A DNA stretch of 64,000 nucleotides. It comes from Antedon bifida. Taxonomy: Eukaryota; Echinodermata; Crinoidea; Comatulida; Antedonidae. Below are positions 11,901 to 23,900 of the stretch, piece after piece; positions within the stretch are counted from its first letter, which is position 1; each line of letters begins with the position of its first letter. Below the pieces are notes generated by a model. It was not told the origin of the DNA. It searched no databases and worked only from the letters and a program-made list of their open reading frames with translations. A program made the translations under genes and the position numbers. The stretch lies in NCBI GenBank assembly GCA_963402885.1, contig OY727096.1, positions 19,201,820-19,265,819 on the forward strand, given 5' to 3'.

Positions 11901-14900
11901 ATAGGGCACATCACATTTGTTTGTCACACAAAGCTTGTGTAGCCAGAGCTTTAGTCTACTGCTTTCAGAAAGAAGATCCTGTTAAATTTAGTATCAAGCA
12001 TTAAGAGGTATAGAAAAGAATTCAGAATTATAAAATAAACTGGTGTTTAGATGGGCGAGGGTTGGCATGGTAGGGTGTCTGAGGGGTGCACACTAACACT
12101 TACCCTTCAAGAACTCTAACAACAATAGCAACAGACGGCCTTATTATCATACTGCACAACTCCTGCGCAAGTTTGAGGGCAGCAGCTCTGACAAGACGAC
12201 TTGACTTTCTACCAATCCTACAAATGAACACAATCAATAATAGTCTACTTTGATAGGGAAAACAAGAGACACAGTAATCTTTATAGTACTGCAGTAACTT
12301 TAGTTACTGGAAAATAAATGTTTCACTCCCGGTATTGTTGTTGAAAACTTACCAAATAAATATATCAGCTCCACAATCCAGGATATATACATGCTTAGTA
12401 TCTAAACAGGATTGTTTAAACTTGTTCTTTGGTAGCTCAACTGAAAACATAAAAACAAAACCAATAAAGTGTGCATGATCAGTCATTACCAAACAACAAG
12501 ATGCCCAATCAGAACGCAACAATTTTTCCTTCAGGTCAAAGGTTAACAATTATCGCATTTATCCGATAATTATCTGATTTGTATGAGATAATTATTAGTC
12601 AATTTTTTTTTGAATCGGATAAACCCTGCTTCCACAGGCAGTTTATTGGTTAATTTTTGCCTGCGGAAACACGGCCTAAATTTGTATGCTGGCTTTATAT
12701 TACAGAGAGTACAGTCGGTGCTAAAGAAAACTCAGGCTTAAAGATTGTAGGTGCTTTTAAACTTACCTTGTGGTAGTTCCAGGTATCCCATACCAAGACC
12801 AACTTGGTACAGCTTTGGTTTCATTGGTGTGAAGTCTTCTACACAAGGCTAAAAGGGGGAAAACAAAACACTGTTTTAATATGGCTTAACACAGGTAGTC
12901 TTATTTAAACTATTCCATCTCCATTTTCAACAGCATAGAATATTAACATTTCATTTATAGTATAAGTGCAATAAAAATCTTGTATACAGAATATTTAGAA
13001 AAGACAGAATATTTAGAAAACAAGTCTGAGGAGCAACTTACAGTTGGTTTAAAGTCGATATCGAAGCCACCAAGAATTTCCCAGAATTCATTGATTTCCG
13101 AGCCTTGCGTCATCATCAGTATATTGGCATTATTTTTTCTTTCCATTTTGTTTATCTTCTCAGCCATCAATCTAATAATACATATAAATAAGAACCATTG
13201 AAAACCCTGCTTTGTTTTACTTTAATGTTTTGATTTAGCTTTTTGCTTACTGTATTTTATTTGTATCTCCATATACGCAGTAATTTTTCCAGTAATTTGC
13301 CTTTGGATTTATCATACATTCAAATATATAAATATATATATTATACATTTAAATCTGGTTTTTTTTACATTCAATGCATTAGATTACTGCAGTGAATGTA
13401 ATGGTTCTGCGCAGTAATTGAACATCTGATGAACATACCTTGCTTTTGACCTGGTCAATGATTTGGACTGGTCACCATACCATATCATAATGCTTAGTCT
13501 GTTGTCCAGTAAGTAGGTATACCTAGGGTCAAGGGAGGATTTGTCCACTGGTACCTAAAGCAAAAATATTTTAAAATTATTTTGTTAGTAAAATACATAC
13601 TTTTTAGTTTTCAAAACCTGTAGTAGTGCTTTATTTTATGTCTTTAGGCACATGTGGCCAAGGATTACCAATAGTAAATTAATCACTGCCCTATCATAGG
13701 TGGTAATCCCCCTGATACATATATATTTTGTGAACCAGTTCACCGGGTAAGAAAATCTATGAATTAATAAAATACTCACTGGTTCTAAATGAATATTCTG
13801 TGTACCAGATGCTCTGTAGAGCCTCACTGTAAACGAGATGTCCTCAACTGTATAGAACCCACTCAACGTTCCACCTTCTATGTACGCTACGTCCCCAAAC
13901 AACTCCATAAATTCCTCGCTCTCGTCACCCATTTCCTCACGGATTGTCCTAGTCTGGGCTCCCAACAAATTACGCAGGTTAACGGCATGGATTGCTGAAC
14001 TTGCTTTTTTGTCAAGCTAAAGAAACACATAAATAATGAAATGTAATTAATATGTGGAACGCAAACAAAATATGCGTATATTATTTAATGGTATATCATT
14101 TCGGATTAAATGCTAATTAAAATATTTCACCTGCATGCTTAGTGCCTGATCCTATTGTATTTTTTCATATTATATCTTTTCATGTCTTTTAAATATTGAT
14201 GTTTTTTTTACCTTTAAGAGCCTGTATTAAAAGGTTATACACAATATGGTCATTGGCCACAAGTTATAATGTCACTACATTGTTTTTTAAAATAAAAGTA
14301 TATAATAATAATAACACTTACTGTTGCTTCGCTTCCAATCCAATAATAAATTTGCCAAAAAAGGTTTTCACTATCGTCGAGAGTAGTCTAGTAAAAGAAA
14401 TTGATTTTATGAATATATTTTTGAAGGTGTATGATGATTATAGGCTAGTGATAAATAGTCAAATTTATCATTCAAATGAATACCATTTGTAAGTAAGTAA
14501 AATTCTTTAATTCTGAAATAATTTGTATTTAAGGAAAATATCTCAATTTGTGAACACAGCCACTGGAGTGTGGTTTTAAGCAATTAGCACAGTGTTTAGT
14601 ATGCGAGGTTTGACAAAACCAAATAATTATAGAGCAATCAAAAGACTTACATTTAAGACAATATAGCAGTCGGCTTCATAGAATTTACCATGTAGAGCTG
14701 AAACAAAATGTGTGAAATATTTAGAACAGCAGTTCAATTGAACATTTATTTTGACCAAAATCAACATATGTATACAAACAAAAAACAACAAAGTATCATT
14801 TGGTCGAGGGACTACATAGAGACTCAAATAAGTTTGTCACTGTCGCCCTTCTCATGAAGTACATAATGTAGTAAACTTAAAAACAATTTTACAATCAATC

Positions 14901-17900
14901 ACAAAAAAAAACAGTTGTCAGGACAGGTCCGTCAGTGTTTGAAAATGTTCTTGGTGTCCAGTGAAAACCAAAACTCCATTTGAAGGCCATCAAGTCACTA
15001 CCAAAGAGTTATGATTTTAAAGTGATTTGTCATGGGAAATAAAATGATTATTAAACTTACTTTCTTCTACTTCTATCGGAACAAAATTTTCAATTTGCCA
15101 AACTTCTACGCAAGGAAGCTGTCCAACATCCGACGAAAATATATCACTGTAATCTAGTTGTGGTTTTTCTAAATTGTCCAGCCAGCTTTTGTGTCTATAT
15201 TATTAACAAACAATATTTAATCAGATAAGCCATCAGAAACTAAGCGAAACATGCAGTGAGTGACAGAAGGCATGATATTTAATATGTTGGTCCATATACA
15301 GATTATACAACTGAAGAATGAATATTACTATATATTTATTTTGTTTTTATACTGAACGACACTTTCAGTGCTAAAGCCGTTGATTTCCAAAGTGGTTCAG
15401 TAAGACAACATTAACAATATATATTAAGTTTGGTGATGTCACTAGTATATCTTTGCTAGCATTTTGGCAACAAATAATATCAATTTTATATGTTAATATA
15501 TTTATAAAGTATAACTGTGATTCATGCTCACCCTACTTCCTGGACTTCAGATTCCATTCGTGTTAAACCCTTATTCTTCTTCTCCGCCAAATCACTCATA
15601 CCCTACAAATAACAAGTTTGATTATAATAGTAGTTCAGTGACAAAAATTTAAATAAAAAATAAACAACTACTATAAGTACAAGTACTATAAGCATCTGTA
15701 GCACTACACACAATTTTCACTTGCTTTTGTAATCATCTTTGCAAGCTACCAAGTTACTAAAAACTTACAAACAACATACTGTAGTTTCCAGGATTTGGTA
15801 TACAAAAATATTAACCAAAAAGGGCTCTCATAAATATACAATCAGAATTGTGTTACAGTATTGCTAAATAATAATGAGTTGTGGAATACAATAGAGCACT
15901 TGATAACCATAAGGGTTATTTCAATTAGTTTCACCTTGTAGTCTGTAATTAAAAATTGTCAATGTCAAATAATGTACACATAATATAATTAAATAATAAT
16001 TATGGTTTTATCGTTCCTTTTATACAGCTATTAATTAATTAAAAGATTAAGGTGAATTATGATACCACTGAACTTTTTTGACTCTCTGTAAATTGATTTA
16101 TATAAAATTTAACAATATAATAAATACATTATACTTTTATTAACAAGATATTTGTTATGCTTTAACCATGGAAGCTCTTTTCTTCTTCCATGCTTTAACC
16201 ATAGAGATATTCTTTATGCTTTAACTAAATAATAAATCTATCAGTGCCTACCAAATGAAAAAGCAGTACCATGTGTTAATTTAATTGTACGATATGAATA
16301 TGTCCAATTTCTATACTCAAATTATGTACACTTACCTTGAGTACCATCTTTACGAAATTAATGTTTTACAAACATATGGTGCAGAAAAATATGTACTTAT
16401 CAACACAGTAAATACAGTCAATTAAACTATCAGTTTTTACTATGGTAATGCTACATGGGTGGATCAGGTTGAGTAAAAAGTGAAGGGTGTATTGTCACGC
16501 CTCAATGGCTTTGTATCATTCACTAATAAACAATTAAACACACTTTCTGATTGGTTGAAACAATAAGACAATGGTTCTCATTGGATTAAAGAAACAATAG
16601 GTGTTTTGATTGGTTGTTAGCTATTACAATTAGACAAAACTTTTGATTGGGTGGTATTGTTTGTTCTTTTATACCTTCCCTGCCCTTTCCCTCAAACAAT
16701 ATATTTGAATAAATCAATATTCAAATTAGGTTTATCTTTTGCTTTAAACTTATTAAATTAATTAAAAAAAACTCACCTTTAAAACTTTGGTTTGATCTTT
16801 ATCCGCCTCACTCTCTTGTCTCCTTCGACGTAATCTCATTTTTCGTGCAATTGGATCTTTTGCTAAGGGGAAAAAAAATATTAAATATGGGAATTTGTGT
16901 AAAAGGAGATAATTATCTATATTAAAGCATGGTAGATATTCTTAAAGATGTATTGTCCCCCTGAAAAAATATTTTTGTTGTTGAATATGCCATTTTAACG
17001 TCACATAATAGTTATTCACTTTTACCAAAAATTGGATTGAAAAAAAAAATTTTACCTAAAAATACTGTAATTTAAAGCAAAAATAGTCAAATTGGCTGGC
17101 AGCCAATGGCTTTTTTGGTTAAATTTAACTGTTTCTTTTGTTATTTTATTAGTGAAAATATTTTTTTTTTCTATGGAAGTTATTAAGTTTGTTAAAACAG
17201 CAAAATGGCCTATTCAAAGTCTGATTTTATTAATCTTCATTTTTCATATTTTTGGGGGACAATACATCTTTAATATTCAATCTAGGAAAATATAGTATAC
17301 AAGGTGAGGGCGTGTGGCGCAGTGTGTTGGACGTTGGATTACTGATCGTGAGATCGTGGTTCCAATCCAACTCTCGCCGCATTGCTTGTATATGCAAGAC
17401 ACTTTACTTACATTTGCCTCTTTCAAACCCAGGTGCATAAAATTGGTACCCGGTTAGATAATGACACAACGTTGTGCTGATTACTAGCTGCATTATAGGA
17501 GTATGTTTCCATACGTGTATGATCCAGAAAATGACTGGGGTAATAATGTGAAGCATAAGAGCTTGCTTATATGCGCTATTATTATTATTTATTCTAAGTA
17601 TTGTCAACCAAGCGGTGCAGTGAAACTTACTTGGAGTAGCAGATGTGCTTGTAGTTGGCACTGCACCTGCCAGACGCAACTGGTGGTTGAGAGAGAAATC
17701 AATGTTGTAGAACTCTTGTCCAGATCCCTTCTGTTGAGGCCTAGGTTTAGGTGGCATCACTAAGTTTGGGTTGTTACGAACATCAAGTACCTTGCATGTA
17801 AAAAAGGAAATATGTAACCAAGGAACGTAGATAATAATGAAGATCTCAACTTTTTCAGTGGTTTGTCATGACAAAGCATAGTTTATAGATAATTTTTTTT

Positions 17901-20900
17901 TCTGTCTAATTGTTTTTTATTTATTGTATACTTGTTGCACATCTCATTCAGACTGTGCCTCTAATATAAAAGAGATACGATAAATTTCAGATCAGTTCAG
18001 TTAAATGTCAGTCCATCATGATTATTATTATTATTAACAGTAAAAGTAACAATGCCAAGCTGATTTAAGAGAAATCAGTGTTGGACTAGAATAGTATTAA
18101 TCTACTATTAGGATAAAATGTTTTAACAGTCTAGTAAAATAGGTTGGAGCAGGGAGATGTTCCTGGTTGGAGTAAACATTTATTTTGTTTAACTTATTTC
18201 TCCATGGTTTGGGCTTTGCCTATTATCTGTTCCTGGACTAAATATCATTATTATTATAAAATAAAAGATGCATAGTAAATAAATGTATAATATTAATACC
18301 TCTAAATCAGTAATGAGATGAATAGCCTCAGGTAGAGTAACAAGACAATTGCTGTTTAACACTAAACGTTTGATCTTGGGACATCTGAAAGTTAAACATT
18401 AGAAAACATTATATAGCAATGAAATAAGCAGTAACAGATCACGGGCCTGTTACTTCTTACCCCGGTAATTTGGTTTCATGGGTACAACTATCGCTAACTT
18501 TGGTGAGTAGGAACCTGCTTAAAGGGTCTAGAGTTAAGATTTTATTGCTACAGTGATACTCTGCCACATTGAGGGTATGTAGCGAAGTGTGTTGGACATT
18601 GGATTACTGATCATGGTTCGAATCCTACTCTCGCCGCATTGCTTGTATCCTTAGGCAAGTCACTTTATTTACATTTGCCTCTCTCCACCCAGGTGTATAA
18701 AATGGGTACTGGTTAGATAAAGACACAACTTTGTGCTGATTACTAGCTGCATTATTATGGGAGTATGCTTCCATACATGTATGATCCAAAAAATGGCTGG
18801 GGTAATAATGTGCAGCGCATTGAGAGCTTGCTTATATGCGCTATATAAGAATGAACTATTATTATTATTAATGTACTAAACACTCTATTTTTTTTGTATA
18901 TACTTCATTATCCTGTAATTTTTAAAACAATGCAATCAAGCATGACTAAGTTCAGTCAAGCATGATTTGTTTCTGTTACCTGCATAGACCTTCTGGTATG
19001 AGTTCTAGTTTGTTGCTTGCAGCCAGGAACTGCTCCAGACTTGACATCTTTCCAATACTGGGTGGGATTCCGTCAAAGTCTAATTCATTTGAGTTGACGT
19101 AAAGTTTCTTAAGGCTGGTAAGCCTACATATTGCTACTGGAAGACTCGAGAGCTTGTTACGTGAGAGATTTAGCATCTCCAAGTTGACCCAACAATCTAC
19201 AAGACGAGATATGAATAAATTATAGCAGATATTTTGAGGCACGGTTTCTTGACATTTGTCCTCTCCCACTAACTGTGCAAATTCTCACAATCATTTTGGA
19301 TATATACAAAAACATAGTCTGATAAAATATAAATTTACTATGTAAGGCTCTACAAAATGGTGGGCGTATGACATGCTAATGTCTTGCATACACACTATGG
19401 TGCCCAAGAATGTTTAAAAAATGCTTGGATGTGTTTAAAGTTATAGCATCCTCTATGGTTGTCTACACTATTCTTGCAATATATAATTTTACCAAATGTG
19501 GTCCTCTGTCTGTCTGTCAAGGGGATGAAGACCAAAGAACAAGAGTGAGCAGAGAAGCTATGACCATAACAATACCAATATTTTATAGGAAAAAATTGTT
19601 TTATGTGTAAAATTGAAGTTATTTTGTTCTATTTGAAGGATGAAAATAAAATATTATTTTTTATTATATCATGCCTATTATTTATCTATTGTAAACTTTG
19701 ATATGTTTACCAGAATACGACTGTTTACCTATTTTATGTATATGATATTTTGGGGGTTTTTTTTCGTTTTTTTTTATCTGTCTGTTTAAATATCATTTTT
19801 GTCTATAGGCATGTCTTCCACAAGCATTCTGCCTTTTTAACATGCCTTCCTCGACTGTTATCGTTTATTTTTTTTACCTACATCTTGTTTTTTACCTACT
19901 GTTTTTTTTAAGTAAATAAATGTCACTTTGAAATGAATTGAAAATCTATGATGTAACCTTACCTACACTACTTGATAAATCCTTAATACAATTACTGCTA
20001 AGATTCAATCGCTTCAATGATGGCAAACGATAGAAAGCCTCTGGTACTTTGGGAAGTTCATTATGAGAAACATCGACATCTGCCAGACACGTCAGCATGT
20101 CAAGTTGCGGGGGAATGTTGTTGTAGTTACGCTGCGTGTTACGTATGTGCAGCGTGTGCAGCTGAGACATGGTAGTGATTTGCCTTGAAAGAAAAAAAAA
20201 TTAGAAAAATTACAACCAAATACTCTTTTTTTCTAAAGCTCTGTCACACTATCAAACTAGTTTGACAAAAAAGTGTGATGTTTTTTTGCTAAACACCTAT
20301 GCTAGTTGGTCAACCCAGAACATACAGAGCACAGAAAGAAAGAGCCATATGGCCATATATGGTAGTGATATACCGAAATATGGTAGTGATATAACCAAAT
20401 ATGGTAGTAAGGTGACAATGTCATGTCCATATATGGGCACATCAATTTTTTGTCACATCAAGTTTGATATTTTGGTTTGTTTTATTTGCATCTCAATAAA
20501 CATGACATACGAAAATACAAGATTACACAAAATCAAGTTTAAAAAAAAATATATCATACATTATTACAATCATTTTTTTAAATTTTCCTTCATTGTTATA
20601 AAGTTCTTTTCTTGACTCTTTTATTTGTACTTAACTACAATTAAATAATACAATTAAAATCGTAAAAATAAAAAACCAGACTATGAGATGCAAGGATAGC
20701 CCATGAAAGTCCTAGTTATAGGACTTATTTCCAATGGGGTCCTTAAGAAAATAATAAAATTTAAACAGAAGACATAAAAAAAATAATATAAATAGCAAAT
20801 GAACAAATAAATAGTTAGTGTAGACAGAGCTTTAGTGTAAAATAACCAACTGTGATATTTATTGTAACAACTTTGCATTGCTATACATACCTTAATTGAA

Positions 20901-23900
20901 CATGTAGAATAGGGTTGTTGTTCAGGATCAGTGTTTGTAAATTTGTTAAACGTCGCATTTGTGGAGGTAGTGATTCTATAACAAAATCATTCAATAAAAT
21001 GTTAAAACAAATGAAATGTATATAAACACAAAGGTATCTTCACCAAAAAAAGAGTAAAATAGGAATGTTGTAAGAATGAGTTATTATTATCTTTTTTTTG
21101 TATACATATTTGTCCTTAATCTTAACTGGAACTGAGAAAATTCAGATTAGGCCATCCACGGACCCACGACAGCCAGCAGTGCAGCGCCTACCAGATCAGC
21201 ACACCGGGAGACGATCCCCTACTCTTTGCGAATAGTGTACCAAGTTCTTTAACATGCACTATGGACTTTACGTCCTATCCGAAGAACAGTAAAGAATCTT
21301 GACTAATCCACAATGCAGCCGGGCCCAACATTGCTTAACTTCAACGCTGTATGGATGGTGTTTAACAATGAAGTCTGCTGCCACAGATTGTGTAAAGAAT
21401 ATTTTAGTAGTTTTCTAAAATTATTCAGCGGTCACTGGTAGGAGGGGTTAAAGAGGCATTTACATTCTGTGCTTATATTATACTTAGATGTATTGATTTG
21501 AGAGGACTTACCAAGTTCATTATCACTAAGATTTATGTAGATAAGATCTGTCAGGTTGATAAACAATTGATTGGGTATTGATGGAATACTAAAAAAAATA
21601 ATAAAACTATGATTAAGTATAGAAAGTGAACACACATAAACCACTACTACCAAGTACTGTTTTAAGTTCTGGTACAGTTAACTCTCCCAATACCGGCCAA
21701 ATGAGTCTGGTTTTCCTGAAAGTCTGGTATTCAGAATGTGTGTTTAATGGTAAAGAGAAATTTGGGACCTTAGAAAAGTCTGGTTTTGGGAGAGTTTCCA
21801 GTGAGTCCAGTATTGGGAGACTGGACTTCATTAAGGCCAACTCAGACAGCGTTGTATGACGAGTTGAATCCCGACGAGACGAGTCGTCGTGAGATAGCGT
21901 CGGGAATAGTTTTTAGCTCGTCGCGAGAACTTTAAAAATGTTTAATTTTAAAATCGTGGTACAAAGCTGTCCGAGTTAGATTTTTGTAGAACTTCAACAA
22001 ATGTGAACTGCTACTTATTGAGATAAAAAAAAAGCGGTATGGATCTTTCAGCTTACTTATTGTGACTTAAGTTCAACACCAACAGAGACTTTGCCTTCTC
22101 ACATTCCTCTGGTACTGCTGATAGTTGATTGTAACTAATATCCTGAAAACACAACAATTTATTTTTACATATGGAAAGACAGTTGAGATTTCAATAATTT
22201 TTTGACACTGTAATATAGAAATAATTATATCTTGGAATTTAAATATTGATACGGTTAAGTAAATAATTTGTTAACACTGTGAACAATAAATAGAAATTAT
22301 TATTATCTTGCAATCTAAGTATTGATGTTATTAAGTTTTTATTTTTTTGTATAACAACACTACAGTGCCACCTGCCAAAAGTACAAAGCTACCAAAACAA
22401 ACTCACGACTACACTAATCTCCTCTAGATTGAACACGTCATTGGGTATGCCAGAGTTTCGTATCTTATTATGTCGCAAGTTTAATGTACGCAGACAACTC
22501 AGAGTCGGCAAGTCTCCATGTATCTGTATTAGATTATTTCTTGACATGTGTAAATGTTCCTATAAAAGAAAACAAAAAATTAGTCAGACTGTCTAATACC
22601 CCTTTTACAACGCCAAGCTTATAACAAACCTGTGTCGTGTCCGGATAAATTTCCTTTTCACACCCGATTCATAACACGGGAATGACACAGGTTGCATGTA
22701 TTTACAAATGTAAATGTTCTAGATCAATCGAAATATCGCCATCTCACGCATGAAGAGACACCATAGTAACGGTCTGCTCATTATACCTCCCACAATTTTG
22801 TTTTATGGCAATACACACAAAAATTAAGTCTACTCGGGAAGAATAATATCTTGAAATAAAAATGAATAACAAATAACCATAAGTTTAATTTATTGAATAA
22901 GCGAATAAACAAAATCAATCTTATCCTAATTTTATGTAAATTAAATACTATATAGTGAGCGAGGATAGTAAACAAACGGGTAAAGATACGCTGAGCGTTT
23001 TACACCGGCCTACATTTCCGTATTTTTGCGTCCCAGGTACGACTCGGGTTATACAATTCCGGATCAACTCCGCATTTTTACTGGCGGTGTAAAAGGGGTA
23101 TTAGTAGTTCATAACTTTTGTTAAACAATAAAATTAATGAATACTTACAAGTTTGGATAGGTGCGAAAGTTCATCGGGTAGCATGTCCAGGTTTGTTTTG
23201 TTGATACGAAGCCAACGGAGACCAGACATGTCTGCAACATGTTTTGGGAACTCATCATCCTATCAATTTTAAAGAAGTGATGGTTTAGTTATGGAAGTCA
23301 CTATCAATGTTTAAAATGCATGATTTCACCAATTGTCATGCAGATGAACAAAAATCATCCTTTTTTTTAATAATTATAATTAATATATTAATAATTATAC
23401 TGTAATTTATTGTTTTAAAGGTTTGCATGGCGAAATCAAATGTTGATATAAAGTTTGCGTTACACCACGTATATTAGTTCTGAAAAGAACTGTCGTGGTG
23501 TACCGCAAACTTTATATAAATATACTGTAATTATTTTTTTTTTTTTTAAATAACTTATTAAAAAACACAAAAAAAATAATTATATGCATTCTCTCCAATA
23601 CAGTTATGTTATACTAGTTAGGCATAGTGGTTTGTATTCATTTTCTTGAAATACAAGGTATTAAGACATTTTGAAGTCGTTCTATATTGCTAGGCCTAGG
23701 GGGTGGGGGTGTGACCAGTTGATTGATCACTTGGCAGCAGCCACACAGTGCTCGGATTTCAATTGCAAGAAGGAATTTACTGAAATGTTTGGCCTAGCAA
23801 TTTATTAAACTTTATTTGGTGAAAGTAAACGCTTTAAAATGATATTTTGTATTTCAGATAAGTATACAAAACAATTCATGTTAGTTTTTATCGACTTATA

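Noticed and set aside
17303-18871. tRNA gene candidates from the B-box words
   Set aside because: No cloverleaf with acceptor stem can be drawn, and both copies share a long non-tRNA body and a TTA tail, so they are SINEs.
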